From: Symbiodinium natans
Taxonomy: Eukaryota > Sar > Dinophyceae > Suessiales > Symbiodiniaceae
Length of the DNA: 64,000 bases
Reading direction: 5' to 3'
Assembly: GCA_905221605.1 (NCBI GenBank)
Contig: CAJNDS010002356.1
Location: 65,001-129,000, forward strand
Shown: piece by piece, positions 10,421-27,136 of the stretch
Layout: every line of letters starts with the position of its first letter
Numbering within the stretch: the first letter of the stretch is position 1
Notes under the pieces: generated by a model
Database searches by the model: none
What the model saw: only the letters and a program-made list of their open reading frames with translations
Told to the model about the DNA's origin: nothing
Position numbers and translations under genes: made by a program

Positions 10421-10969
10421 TGCTTTGGGATCTACTCATGGCTCTGCGCCACCAAATAGTTCTTACTCAGTTCGGTGGACTCCCTGGTGGACTCTAACGG
10501 TGCGAGCATTTACACCACGTAACCATCGTCATGACCGTTTGAATGCTCAGGATTTTCGTCTTGGGGGTTCGGGGGGCGGGACCCTCGTGACTGTCAGGGA
10601 TCCCCTGAGGTCCGTTTATCAGACAGGCCTACTGTGGCGGGGGTGCTGCTCCCCGCCTTGAACACGCTCGTGGTGATCTGGCATTTTCAGCACCGGCGAT
10701 ATCTTTGGAGTCGACAGGCCTCAGCAAACTGAGTCAATGCACCACGAATGCATGGAAGGGAACAACACGCCTACGGAGCAGAAGGGCTCTGCCCTAAAGC
10801 CCACTTTTGATTGCCATCCTTCCTTCTTGCGTTGCAGTGGGCTCTGTCGCTTTGCATGTGATTGTATGCCGGTTCCATGATGCCTACGCTCCAGATTCGC
10901 GCGGCGAATGTCACTCTACAGCATTTGCTGGAAGATGGGGTGACTTCTTTATGTGAAGCTGCCTACAAA

Positions 10970-11140
10970 CGCATCACTCTGATGCCCTGGGCATTTTGCA
11001 AGCTTGCTGTCATGAGGCCCATTGCAGACCACTCATCTCGCACCTTGCTTCGCAATGCGGCTAAGGCTGGTTGCAGATCAGGGGGCGTAATTCTTCTAGC
11101 AGAGGCCTCGAATCCAACTTCGGGCAAAACTGGTGCGGCT
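10970..11140 (-). CDS. possible internal exon, unknown
   Basis: The minus-strand frame ARAAPVLPEVGFEASARRIT, then LQPALAALRSKVRDEWSAMG, is open for about 57 codons to a TAG near 10963. Composition looks coding and the strand agrees with the gene end at 9.56-10.17 kb, of which it may be an upstream exon. The plus-strand frame 10862-11179 is also open and looks plausible, so the strand is not settled. Confidence 0.35.
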
Positions 11141-11240
11141 CGGGCCATGGACACACACATCACAAACATCGTTCCTTAACTCCTATGCCTGTGCTCTTGA
11201 CAGACTCAAAACCGGACTACGGCGACTACGGGGCCTTGCG

Positions 11241-11326
11241 GAAGAAGTGCACGGCCATCACGTGGCTGGGCAAGGCCTCCTCCCCCTGCAGCACTCGGTG
11301 CATCCGCTCCGGGTCTGTGACCTTGC
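11241..11326 (-). CDS. possible short exon flanked by AAG|G boundaries
   Basis: A 29-codon minus-strand segment, VTDPERMHRVLQGEEAL then PSHVMAVHFFRK. It lies between a GCGCAAG acceptor and a CGCAAG|GCC donor of the GC type. Phase 0 at both ends. It is probably part of the gene that ends at 9564, but the linking exon is not certain. Confidence 0.42.
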
Positions 11327-12840
11327 GCAGGTGAGAAACTACCCGGCCAAACCCATCCAAGCACACAAACCCTAAACCCATGCTGCGCCTCAACAGGATT
11401 AAACAAGGACCAGTGGAGTGGTCGAAGTCGAAGAGGCTCCAGTTCCTCTGCATCTAAAGAATGGGGCTGCGCTTCGGAGGGTTTAAGGCTTAGGGTTTAT
11501 AGGGTTTAGGGTCTAGGGGGATCCGGAAGAAGATGAGCCGCTTTACGTGTTTTCCATAGCATGCTCTTTTCCGGGCCTTGTGAACCGACCTCTGCAGCAG
11601 CGCGGAGCCAAGCATGCCGTTGGGCAGCGCGCACCGAAGTCGGCAAGCCTGCGGGCAGGAGCTTCAAGCAGCTTCAATCAGCTTCAGCAGTTTCACCCAA
11701 CAGTACAACTCAGAGTGGCAAGGTGGCATCATCTAGGCAACTCCCAGAGGACAGGGACGGCACAGACTGCGAACTTGCTTTCCTCCAATCCTATGCCGCA
11801 CGAGCTCGAAGTGCAGCTCTCTAAGCCTCTGGCTGAGCTCAAAGCAGTGACACCATTAGGGCCGGAGATACCCCGCTCGCGCACTTGCTCTGCATAGCCT
11901 GGGGGGGGCTTAGATGTGAAGTCGGGTTCCATTATCATAAGTAGCACCCCCAAGCCTGATAACAGCAATATAGAGCCCTCGTGTGAGGCTTTGGGTTGGG
12001 GCCTTGCGGATGGGGAGCTCGGCGGCGACGACACAGGGCTCTCATCGTTTTGGGCTGCATATGCTTCGCGATGTTTCGAGAGCTGCAGGCTGAAGGGGAA
12101 GAGCAATCGAGCACACAGGTGCTGAACCAGTATTTAGGAGTGCTCAGGCCCAAAAATGGTACAGGTTCAGCCATCATCTCCAACCCAGAACGCATAAGGC
12201 CGAGAATGAAAAACAGGGTGCAAAGTCCATAACTCCTTCCACGAATCAACCCTTAACAGCGCACCACACTATCTCCCCTTGGACCAGGAGTCGTTCCAAT
12301 CTCTCCCGCATCACCTTCACAGAGGCAATGATCACATTGAACAAAAGGAAGCGACAAGTGCTTTGAAGGACCGAGTACACTTGCCCGAGCAGCACAGACC
12401 CCTTGTGAAGGAATCAACGCGTGCCAGGAAAGACTAGCCATGGGGCCACCGGCATACAAAGACACAGTGACCGTTCATAAGCTGTAAGGGAACCACCAAG
12501 ATATCACAAACATGTCATGAGGGAAACGTGGCGGCCAGTCAGCATCCTGATGCCAGTTTAAGGCTTATGATTGTTTCAGTATGAATGTCCCTGGTCGAAC
12601 TGCAAGCTTCTTGCTCAGGCCCAGCTCGGAGACTTGTTGAACGACGTATGAAAGACCCCAAGCTATATAAGCTATATCCAAGACAACAATCCCAAGCTCA
12701 AGAGACCCCAAGAGAGCGGGCGCACCCCTGCCAGGGCCACCATCACTGGGGCGCCCTTGGGGGCTCGCAGCACGCAGTTGCAAAGCAGACACAGCTCCAG
12801 GCCCTCAGCGCTGGCCTGCATTGAGGGTCAAAGACAATAC

Positions 12841-12862
12841 GGGGGCTTACATAAGGTACCCC
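12841..12862. repeat. solo copy of the GGGGGCTTAC..GGTACCCC element
   Basis: GGGGGCTTACATAAGGTACC CC matches the arm of the foldback element at 8859-8975 with the ACGATATTA core shortened. It lies in otherwise unassigned sequence. Confidence 0.5.
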
Positions 12863-13099
12863 TAAAATCACCCCCATACAGGCAAAGCAGCTCAGAAGGA
12901 CTTGATCTCTTGGTTCTCTTGGCACTGTGGGTGATGTTGGAGCTTGGGGCCTTCAAGGTTTGGGTCACGGCAGTGACTGCATTGCATCAGTTTCGGATGT
13001 GTTCTGGTGGCTGTACATGGTTGAACGGCCACCAGCGAGCAGTGCAGGAGCTGCTTTCTACAAACAACAGGAAAGATAAACATCGCAAGCCTTGCGTTT

Positions 13100-13271
13100 T
13101 GCAGCCTCTTGAGCCTTGCAGTCTCCAGCTAGTCAGCGCTGAAGCTACTGTACCCAGATGGCCCCAAACCTCGAGATCCTGTAACAGTTGCATTCTGTAG
13201 CGTTCCTGGTCAGCCCAATCTTTGAAGCTGCCCCCGTCGTAGCGCCGCCAGCGAGATACTTTGCTCGGCAC
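13100..13271 (-). CDS. possible exon, unknown
   Basis: The minus-strand frame VPSKVSRWRRYDGGSFKDWA then DQERYRMQLLQDLEVWGHLG runs to a CTGCAAG|GC boundary near 13112. It reads as an ordinary soluble protein segment. No family is recognised and the antisense strand is open as well. Confidence 0.35.
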
Positions 13272-13684
13272 CTGTTTCGGATTGATAGTTCCGAAAGCCC
13301 CAACTGGCTGGAGAATAACGGCATGTCATGACACTTATATGGGGGGATGGACGATGATGGACGTCATGTGCGACTACCTACATGAACTCGCATCCTGCAG
13401 GCTGCCACGGCTGGTCATATGAGATGGGACGTGACCGTCCGAAACGGAACTCGGTGACCTCGTGCTGTGTCCTCGTTGTCTTGGTCGGCTTTTGATGATG
13501 CCCCGCTGTGCAACTCGCCGTGGCATGCCCTGAACACACCGTACTTACGCCTATGCACAAGTTGAGGATGTTACAGAGCGCGCATCCGCAGGCAGCTTAA
13601 ATCACAGCTGCCTTTGCTTAGTTCAGTGGTCTTCTCGGGAGTACAATTCCAGTGTGACGCCATCGGCCTTTGATTTCGCCATGG

Positions 13685-14096
13685 CTAAAGCACCCAGGCG
13701 TCGTCGGTCTCGACGGTGCCGCTCCGTCGCGCAGATGAGCTCAGATGCCTCACAGATGCCAAGGAACTCCTCTTCATGATCAGCTGCTGCAAACTGCAGC
13801 AGAGATGCACAAGCTTTGCATGCGCACAACTGCAAACATGCCGGTGCTGCATCACCCCCAAATCCACGTTTGAATTTCTGTGCGTGAGGGCTGCAGCTGC
13901 ACAAAAGATGACACCCTTCGTCTCTGATGGCTCTCGAAATCTCATGAAATCTCCGAATCGCCACATTGCAAGGAGCCAAGGAGCCTCCGCAGATAGGACG
14001 CCCAGGTTCTGCACGCTGACGCTGTCCGCATCTACCCACCAGCCCCCGAAGCGGGACAGGACCTCGTACCGGAACCAATCCTCGGCTTCTTTTGGA
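13685..14096 (-). CDS. glycosyltransferase exon (DXD sugar-binding region)
   Basis: After a CTTACAG acceptor (14097-14103) the minus strand reads SPKEAEDWFRYEVLSRFGGW then WVDADSVSVQNLGVL. RYE-L---GG-W-DAD is the signature of the glycosyltransferase DXD-containing sugar-binding region (Gly_transf_sug, as in OCH1-type and related Golgi mannosyl/galactosyltransferases). The DAD would bind the divalent metal and the nucleotide sugar. The frame stays open to TAG at 13685, but after about PWLLAMWRFGDFMRF it no longer resembles the family, so the exon probably ends near 13960. A second frame ending LELYSREDH (TGA at 13623) may be the last exon. Upstream exons were not found. Confidence 0.7.
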
Positions 14097-14109
14097 CTGT
14101 AAGGTGTCA

Positions 14110-16580
14110 AGTTTAATCCATGTGTCAACTACTATAAATGCGGAAAAGGATTCTCCCCATCTTTCCTAGGCGTTGGCCGATATCTTAAGGGTACACTGTT
14201 GACCATTTTCTTGAACTCTCAAGCTCTAGGCTCTCGAGTTGCCGGAGGGATCTTCCTGGACCGCTTGCCGCCATGACGGTTGGGGATCCTTTTTGCCAAA
14301 AGGACGTTCAGTGATGGGGACCAACCCTAGGCCAGACATGCTCCTTGGGCTCAGACCACTTGATGTTCATGATGCCTGTCAAAGATGTCCTCCCTTCTAC
14401 AAAGAACTTGTTTCCGGAGCTTCTACTGTATAATCGCGCGTGTTTGGGCAGGACCTACTCATCGAAGATTCCTGGTGAAGAAAGATACTGGTTTTGGGGT
14501 TTAAGGCGATGCTTTCTTCGGTTTTCGTTTGGGGTCTGGTTTGCCGGGAGCCCGATATCAACCCCCCATGTTCCCTCAAAGCCGGGTCCAAGTGGCGCTG
14601 AAAGGCGCCCAGCCTTTCCAGAGGCCATGCGGGCCCATGCCGTGGAAAAACATCCTGGGCTCCAGTTTTCAAGGGGCTTTGGGGGGGTTGTTTGGGGGTT
14701 CAGATTCTGAAGCAACGAACCGGGATTTGCGCGCAAACCGAATATGTACATCCTGCATTGTACTGTATAAACTTGACATATACTGAGTGTCGCCATGCAA
14801 CTCGGGCTACTGTCTGGACTTCACTCAACTTGCAGTCATGCATCGTCTTTGCCACACCGTGGGGCATGATCTCGTTGGCATCTCCTGGACAGTTCCGGCA
14901 CTTGCCAGGGCAAAGGCCACATCACGGTCGCATGGGAAGCAATGAAATCTGCCTGATCTGGCCCTATCAACCTTGCAATGCGTATCCATGCGTGTATTGC
15001 ATGTACGTATACACAGACGCATGCAAAGCCTGAACTTCACAAGTCACATCTCTGGCCGCTCTATAGCCCAGCTTCTCAAGCGCAACCGCGGATTGCTAAA
15101 CAGCCGCAGGCCGCCTTCAGAAAGGGCAGCCAAGAGAGCAGAAGAGGACCATAAGTCTGAGGGCGCTCAGATGATCCTGGATGGTTTTACAACTCGACGG
15201 TTCCCAACCTGGTCCAGCGCGCAGGGCATCGATGTCCCGGGACCTCTCTTCCTCCAGGTAAAGCCTGTGAACCAACAAAGTATCAAGCGAAGTGCGACGC
15301 TGAAACTGACTTGTTTGTCAACTTTGGCGCAAAGTCTCCTTGCACCAAGAAGCCCATGGACTCGCAGCAGATTCTCGCATATTTTCCGGATATTCCCCAC
15401 TGCATCGCTTGCAGTTATGGAATTTCTGGAACGCTCTGGAGTCGGAAGTTTCGGACACCCGGACACGTGGTTGTTGAACAAGCTGCTCCGTTGCGCTCAA
15501 AAACCAAAAACCGCGATCCCGCAGTGGCACGTTGATGTCAGGCTTTGGGACAACCTGCGCCCGAAAAAAAGGGGGGAAACCGGAAACCTCGACCCCAATC
15601 CATGCAGCCCGAGGCTCCACCAGTGCACCACGTGGCCCGTGGTAAGGTAGGAAGCTACACACTGCGGCACCCATTCCGGCAGTACTTCGCCTGCACATGT
15701 AGAAATACTGTGTTGGCTACTTCAGAGTTCGATGCCATCCACCTTCATTGTAACACATGCCCAATGCGTCCTTTCGCAACCTACGGGTGAGGCGAGGCAC
15801 GGTACGAAACTGGCTTAGCTGGCGCTTGGTTTGGCTGAGCCTTAGGAGGCCCAGTGGACATCCTCTTCGCAGTCTTTGAAGGGAACCATGCGGAACCAAA
15901 AACATACCGTTCTGTATGACCTGGAAGACAACCCAAAATCCCGAAGGCTCCCCTGCGGCCTATCCAAAGCGTATGAACTTCGACGGGCTTCTCACGGAGG
16001 CCGGGTGGCATGGAGGGAGCACAGGAAGTCTGCTTTCCCATAAAGCTCCCGTGACCGTTACAGTGTTGTGCTTCGGCATACAAGGGCCACACATGTCTAG
16101 ATGCTGCCTCTCTAGGACATTTAAGGTTTAAGGCTGAAGCGTTTCCGTTGCCATGCTGTGTTGCTTACGGAAGGAGAAACGGGCAGGAGCACAAACACGC
16201 CGCAGCATCCGTGGACATCGATATTGAGTGCAAAACAGATGGGGGCGTGAGACTGGCAGGCAGCAGAGGGGCCTTTCACGAATTTGACAACGACACAAGG
16301 AAGGGGGGAGGGGGGTTCTTCGAAGTTAGCCGAAGGTTTTAGGGATAGTGGGAGGATTCGTGAGAATTTGTCGGGAAAGTAGAAATGTAATAGTAGGCAT
16401 CGAAGCAATTGGCTAGAGTAGAAGATTCGCTTTACTAAGAGTTGAAGTTTAAAAGGGATAACTATTCATAAAAAAACATTCATATTAAAAAGCGATGTAA
16501 CTTGAATAGCCCTGATCAGGAAAAATCAGTGGTTAAGGGTTTAGGGTTTAAGGCTTAAGTTTTAGGGTTTAGGGAGTGTT
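14110..16580. other. no secure gene; open frames on both strands
   Basis: A 225-codon plus-strand frame (14973-15650) lies opposite minus-strand frames (15167-15698) of similar quality, for example NIRKICENLLRVHGLLGARR, so no choice is made. The end of the block (about 16380-16530) is AT-rich. Confidence 0.35.
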
Positions 16581-16592
16581 TAGGGTTTAAGG
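16526..16592 (+). repeat. degenerate TTTAGGG cluster
   Basis: GGGTTTAGGGTTTAAGGCTT and GTTTAGGGAGTGTTTAGGG show several telomere-like heptamers with substitutions. Short interstitial telomeric sequence. Confidence 0.75.
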
Positions 16593-17093
16593 TTGGCTGT
16601 TGCAGCGCCCAAAACCCAAACCCATATCACATGGCTCGGGCCGCAGCGAGCATATGCCACGCAGGGCCCCAGAGAGCTCTGCCAGGCGCTGCATGGTTGC
16701 AGGAGGCACCTGCGACATTCCCACCAGGTACATGGTACTGGCACAAAGGGCTGACATGCTTTGTAAGAACCTGGACCGAAGTGAGATCGATTTCGAGGTT
16801 CGAGAAAACACCCCTCAGTCCTGACATAGTATTCGGTCGTTAGCTGCTGGCAAGGATTCGCCTCGACAGGCTCCTTGGGCTTGAGGAGCCGCGTCCCTTG
16901 GAGTCACGCTCAAAGATGTGTGGTGAAGCGGTGTCACAGAGTTCCCTGAATGAGGTCCTGCATGCCCGTGCACTCGCGACGATTGTTTGTTTTCTGGCTT
17001 TTCGCAGAAAATGTACTATGTTCCAGGTCGATCGTGAAGCGCCGGCATCGCCGTCCAAACGACCGGCTGTACACAATTGGAGGGCGGAGTCAG
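16587..17093 (-). CDS. possible two-exon gene end, unknown product
   Basis: Minus-strand segments 17093-16862 and 16770-16587 join across a 91-nt GC-AG intron (16771-16861: CGAG|GCGAAT ... GGTCCAG|G) in phase 2. The first reads NIVHFLRKARKQTIVASA then RTSFRELCDTASPHIFERD. The second reads FLQSMSALCASTMYLVGMSQ then LAELSGALRGICSLRPEPC and ends at TAA. It lies just downstream of the ankyrin gene on the same strand. No domain is recognised. Confidence 0.45.
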
Positions 17094-17226
17094 GATGTTC
17101 GTGCTGATCCAATTAGGCCCCTTTTCGGCGTACTGAGTCCACCGACAGCTTTGTAAGTCGACAGGCCAAGGAAGGCAGCGAGAGCAGACAGAGTCACACA
17201 CAAACACACTCCAATCCAAGCAATTT

Positions 17227-22125
<4,899 letters not shown>

Positions 22126-22141
22126 ATCACTTCAAGCGAAG

Positions 22142-22420
22142 CTACTTTGGACCCGCAGACTTCGTCATGCGGACGTACATAAAGAGGCAGGATTCCTGTA
22201 GCCCTGCCAGACAAGCTGCGGGTGAGGGCACATGTGCACCGAGAACACATTCATCATCCGGTTCTGCTTCTACTTCTATGCCTCTATAACCTGAAGTCAC
22301 ATGCCAATGCGTCCAGCAAAGGCACCCAAGGGTCACGCCTGCACTAGTGCACAAACGAGCATGTCGAAGCAGCTTCAAGGTCAGGCGTCTGCCGAAGCTG
22401 GGACAGTAGGTCATATCCAC
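22142..22420 (-). CDS. possible upstream exon or leader of the ankyrin gene
   Basis: A minus-strand frame of about 92 codons (DMTYCPSFGRRLTLKLL..., GYRGIEVEAEPDDECVLG) ends in TAG only 17 nt before the ankyrin gene start at 22125. It may be an upstream exon, a separate short gene or chance. No splice pair joining it to the first ankyrin exon was found in phase. Confidence 0.3.
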   Translation of the reverse strand: MDMTYCPSFGRRLTLKLLRHARLCTSAGVTLGCLCWTHWHVTSGYRGIEVEAEPDDECVLGAHVPSPAACLAGLQESCLFMYVRMTKSAGPK

Positions 22421-22761
22421 AAGGAGGCCAACCTAGGGTGAAGGTATCAAGAGCTAGGGATAGGCTTCCATGGCTCCCGAGCCCCAGCACCAACGACTCT
22501 AACGCTTTATCTCGTCCTTGTGGTGCCTTTGCCCAGGAGAGCCAAAGATGATCATAGCTTCCAAACCAACATGCTTCTGAAAGGCATTCCTCCCCTCCCC
22601 CCGCCCTATCTACTCAGGACTCGACCATTGTATGCTTCGCTGGAGATCCAGCCCTTCAATCCCGCCGCAGAGGTCCTCGGGATCTCTTTGTTCAGCTTGC
22701 CATCCCTAGTACGGGAACAAGGTGATGCACAGCGTCTGGAATTTCTTGGAAGCCGCCTTCC

Positions 22762-22853
22762 TAAACCCTAAACCCTAAACCTAAACCCTAAACCCTAAAA
22801 CCTAAACCCTAAACCCTAAACAACCCTAAACCCTAAACCCTAAACCCCAAACC
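22762..22853 (-). repeat. interstitial telomeric array (CCCTAAA)
   Basis: About 12 units of CCCTAAA or CCTAAA, with minor length variants, run over 92 nt. The orientation is the complement of the TTTAGGG array 550 nt further on, so the two arrays face each other. Confidence 0.93.
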
Positions 22854-23398
22854 CTCTGAGATTGAAGCGGGGCACTCGCACCTGGCACTGCTCAAGAAGG
22901 CAAGTCACAACCAAGCGTGGTCAGAAGTGGGGGAGTTGTGGCTCTACTGACCCTACTTCAGGATCACCAGTCTTCCTTTTGCTTTCGGCTTTTCTGCTGT
23001 CCGCTTTCTGATTTCGTCTCACGCATGCCCATGTTTTCAGAACGTACTGTTCTGATTTGTTGCTTGCCTTCTGACTTCACCACGTTGCTTTCGCATTCGT
23101 TGCTCAACCCCAGCTATGCCTTGGAACCCTGTAGGTATCTTGACGCTTCGTTATTCGCAGGACTAGTATTGGGTCAAACGAGAATCGGTGCTGCGATTCC
23201 TTGTTTACACATCTCAAATCCCACACAATGGCTCTAAGCCTGAGAGCGTCTGCTTCAAACCTGGAATTCGCTGCCTTCGTCCGAGACGTAACCGGGCATG
23301 CGCATCGCCTGCTCTGTGAAGACCTGACGAGGCATTTCGGTATTCGGCTGTCTCAGATCACTTGAGATTTGGGCTACAAAAGCTAGCCACACGCCGGC

Positions 23399-23537
23399 GT
23401 AGGGTTTAGGGTTTAGGGTTTAGGGTTTAGGGTTTAGGGTTTAGGGTTTAGGGTTTAGGGTTTAGGGTTTAGGGTTTAGGGTTTAGGGTTTAGGGTTTAG
23501 GGTTTAGGGTTTAGGGTTTAGGGTTTAGGGTTTAGGG
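23399..23537 (+). repeat. interstitial telomeric array (TTTAGGG)19
   Basis: About 19 perfect head-to-tail TTTAGGG units, the longest perfect telomere-type array in the window, ending TTTAGGGGGCACG. Perfect repeats imply recent origin or gene conversion. Confidence 0.96.
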
Positions 23538-23539
23538 GG

Positions 23540-24740
23540 CACGCGGCAAGCGCAACCAGCTCAGGATGACCAAAGATTGGTCAATCAATCTTTGAGGGGG
23601 GTCGCAGCCCATTAACTACTTGATGTTCATACCAGTTAAGGCCCGGGCAGCGGAGAGAAAGGTTTGTAAACGACAACTCTCGCAAGCTCCAAGGAGCTAG
23701 CTTTTGTTACACATGCCCAAGCAAGCACAAGAGTCTCGAAGCCTTCATTCAAATTTTTGGAGGATCTTTATTGGGGACGGTCGGAAAAATCACTAGACCG
23801 GAGGTGCTGGCACAGGTCATGCTGTACTTGGGGAACCAGCATTTCCGACGCGCTCCGAGTCCTATGCAGGCTCCAAGACGTCTACGGATATCTTGAAAGC
23901 CCTCAAAACCTTTCCAAGCGATGACCCTGCCGAGTTGGGACATGCGGCAAGGCGCTGCACGCAGCTTTTCGGCGCTCTCTGGCATCCGCACGGGCTCGCC
24001 GAATCAGAAAGCCGAAAGCAGATAAACAACTCACCTTTGGACTTGTGCTTTCGGAACACGGGGGGGGGGGCGCCGATGCTACCTACCTGCCCGCCGTTAG
24101 CCCTTGAAGAGCATGTCGGGGCCTTTATGACCACCGCGCACTCACGGCAGATCTCGCTCACGGCTCGAGGTTTGCTACAGGAAGTCCGCGCGTCTTCTTG
24201 GTGTCAAGCTTCGCGCCTCGGTTCCATTGGGCTTCAGACATGTGCAGAACGCCGACCTCCATGAGTAAATGGCAGCTCAGCGTCACGGAAAGCAGTTAGA
24301 CTCTAGGCTTCGGAAGGCTCACAAGACTCGGGGTATTCCGCTGAGCCGTTTCGGCCTATCCCTGATGTTCAGTAGAACTCCCAGGGTTTAAGTTTGACCA
24401 TTTGAGATGCAATGGACAAAGAAACCCAAAGAGCGGTAGTCTTGGGTCCGACATGTGAGTACAGTGGTTACAACAACCGAACGTGATATTCAAACTTGGA
24501 GGTCTCACGGAAAATGAGTTTAGCTCTGACATGCTCTGACAGAGTCTGCACAGAACGGTGCAACGGCCAGAGCCCCCCACGAGCCTAGGCGACAACTAGG
24601 TGAAAAGAAGGCCCAAACCACCCGAACCTCCAAAAGGCTTCCCTGCCCCAACGCAACCCATCCCTGAACTCGTTGACACCGAGCAACCCACTGAGCCCTG
24701 AATTCCGCAACAAACAGTTTCAGCCCCCGCCTGCTGGGGA
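23540..24740. other. no secure gene
   Basis: A plus-strand frame (23893-24264, LKTFPSDDPAELGHAARRC) and minus-strand frames (23749-24161, e.g. MSEICRECAVVIKAPTCSS) overlap and both look plausible. A 10-nt G run at 24061-24070 disrupts several. No splice-consistent chain was found. Confidence 0.35.
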
Positions 24741-24741
24741 G

Positions 24742-25032
24742 TTAGCAGCAACTCAGGCGGCATAGATAAGTGGAAGACCTCGGTGGCTCCACACATCCGT
24801 GTTTTTCGCAAGGTCCCTCCAGGACACAGCCAGCGCTCTTGCTCGAATCTCCGGCTGCTCGGCGTTGGATTTCTGGGCTCGTCGTTTCCCCCGCGCACAT
24901 CGTGCCGCAAAAATTCCAAGTGCGAGAGGGAAAGGGCTCCATGGAGGCACGTGAAGCTCGAACTGCTGAGGCCGGAACATTCACCGAAGGCATGTGCATG
25001 CTGCCCAGGAAGCCCTTCACCTTGTCCAGCAT
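24742..25032 (-). CDS. possible exon, unknown
   Basis: A minus-strand frame starts MLDKVKGFLGSMHMPSVNVP and continues AVRASRASMEPFPSRTWNFC for up to 96 codons. It may continue from the segment at 25230-25430. The 3' boundary is unclear and the plus strand is open too. Confidence 0.35.
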   Translation of the reverse strand: MLDKVKGFLGSMHMPSVNVPASAVRASRASMEPFPSRTWNFCGTMCAGETTSPEIQRRAAGDSSKSAGCVLEGPCEKHGCVEPPRSSTYLCRLSCC

Positions 25033-25229
25033 GGAGAGCTTGCCCTGTCAACTCTAGAGGCTTTGAGGTTTAAGTTTAGGGTCAAGACGGGTGCAGGGTC
25101 CAGGGCACAAGAGGGGTTGCCCCAGTTCTTCTCGCGTCGTGTTGCTGTTGGTAGCCCTGTTGGGGATGGGTTGCGTGGGTGTGCGACGAACAAAGCGTGG
25201 AAGCGAAGCGGACTAGAGATCAGAGCAGA

Positions 25230-25430
25230 ACTCCCCCCCCCAGCTCAGCAATTCGTCTACGCAGCTCCTTGGGCTTCGGGGGCACGAGCCAGCTGGCATC
25301 CTTCCCCATTTCGCCGATGGTCACACCTTGGGATGTGAAACTAAGACCCATCAGGTTTTGGCATCTGGGCAGTCCAAGCTTGTAAACGAACCCTGAGGAG
25401 CTGGAAGCTGTACCAAGATTTCTATATGTA
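25230..25430 (-). CDS. possible exon, unknown
   Basis: The minus strand reads GFVYKLGLPRCQNLMGLSFT then GVTIGEMGKDASWLVPPKP, ending KELRRRIAELGG before a poly-C stretch at 25238-25247. Composition is that of a soluble protein. No domain is recognised. Confidence 0.4.
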
Positions 25431-25725
25431 CAGCAATACAGAACCACCAGAAAGCTGCACAGCTGAGGTGGCGGCAGTTCTCCTGAAGGCAGTCGCGTTC
25501 AATTGAAACGAAACGATGTCAAAGCATTCGCCAATAAGAACCAGGAACTTTCTGCAGTCCGGGGTCGCTGACCGTAGGTCGGGTACATCACGGAATGCCG
25601 GGGTTACGTGAGCTTTTGGGGTCTCTTAGGGGACACTCCGCTTACTGGCTTTTCGAGCTGCTTTTGCAGACTGCACCTGAGAAAGAGCATCATGGAAACC
25701 CTCGTATTTCGTACTGCGCATCATG

Positions 25726-26520
25726 TTATACCGTAGGATTTGTTGCCTCTTGTGGATGAGCCCCGGGACTGGAAAGTCGTGCAGGTGCTAGAAACATCGT
25801 GGTGTGATAAGATGTACAGACACGCTGCACAAGCTCACCAGGGCTGTGGAAGCCACTGGAAATCGGGCAGCCAAAGAACTTGGCGCGCCGGTGCGCGCCA
25901 CAGCTCATTAACAGCATCAAAGACGGCATGAATGCCATCTGCCAGTCCTTGACGTTGTCGCAGTACACGAGTGGACCTGCATGGAGACCTATGTCTTCCC
26001 CATTCTCCACTCGTAAGTCCTAGAGCCCAAAGCCAGAAGAATGTGGCATCCATACACAGAGGGCGTAATCCAGAAAACGAATGGGGTCCACTGACTCTGC
26101 GAGTCATCGGGTTTTCAGTTCAGTGTTTTGCGCTCCAAGTATTGCCAGAGGGGCAACTCTTTGACCAACCGGGCATGGGCGAGCTACAACGAGTTGTGAA
26201 GTCTGGAACCTTTTTTAGCCTTATCGGGAGCTATGGGCCTTAAGGGTGCGTTATACAAAAACACAGATCCCACTTCTTTCAACCAAGCCGCAGTTGTGAT
26301 CCTCGGAGGTCTTCTCCCGGAAGCACATCTGCGTCTGCAGGGTTGCAGCACACAAGCCCTGCATCCCCATGACCCACATGGCATTTCCCAACATACCCCT
26401 TTTCCACCCAAATAGACTAGAGTCCCCTAGAAGGGACCCCCAAAAAGGGTACACCCATTGTCGCAAACCCCCCGAATAGCCGAAGAGCCTGGGGAGACCT
26501 GAATACCCTCCACCGCTCAA
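25726..26520 (-). CDS. possible exons of one or two unknown genes
   Basis: Two minus-strand segments stand out. One is 26430-26260, with GMLGNAMWVMGMQGLCAATL then MCFREKTSEDHNCGLVERS. The other is 26010-25726, with ENGEDIGLHAGPLVYCDNVK then QMAFMPSLMLLMSCGAHRR. They lie in different frames with no secure junction between them. Only strand agreement and composition support them. Confidence 0.35.
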
Positions 26521-26605
26521 ACTCTCTCTGAGGACCGCGCATCCTCGTTGTTAAAAGGCAGTGAAACTCCGAACTCATTGCGCTGTGAGTACCTCCAGCA
26601 AAGGC

Positions 26606-26643
26606 TACCCTAAACCCTATACCCTAAAGCCCTAAGCCCTAAA
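26606..26643 (-). repeat. short CCCTAAA cluster
   Basis: CCCTAAACCCTATACCCTAA followed by AGCCCTAAGCCCTAAATA: five to six telomere-like units with substitutions. Confidence 0.8.
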
Positions 26644-27136
26644 TAGCTGGGAACCGTAGGCCTGGAAGGTCTTGAGTCGATGTCCGAGGGTTGGGTATGT
26701 GGCCGAGTTTCAAAGACCCCCAGACGCAGCACCAAAACATAAAAACAGCCTAATCCCCATGCCATTCAGATTCAGGCATAAGAATTGAAAGCGAGGGCCC
26801 AGGGGCCCAGGCCAGCCAGTGGGTTGGACTTCAATGCCTGGCAGTCGAGGACGTCGGTAGAGTTTATCGTGGGCTTTGGAGGTTTCCACTTGAAGCCTTG
26901 GGGCGGAGACATGTCCTCCTGCGGGCATGGTTTCAGGGTGCATGTTTAGAGCAAGAGCAGGTTGCCCAGCCCGGGATGCAATGTGGACATGACTCGGACT
27001 AGGGCTTTGCGCGTTTAGTATTCCAATCTAAGGGGGCTCGCAGCCTGATCTGAGATTCCTCTTCCCTGCATCTTCTCTGCCCTGCATCTTCTGGGCGTTT
27101 ATATCCTCACAAGCATCTGCGGAAACCAGGCATCCT

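Noticed and set aside
14973-15650. 225-codon plus-strand frame
   Set aside because: Minus-strand frames of similar quality overlap it and no splice structure or motif favours either, so it was not called.
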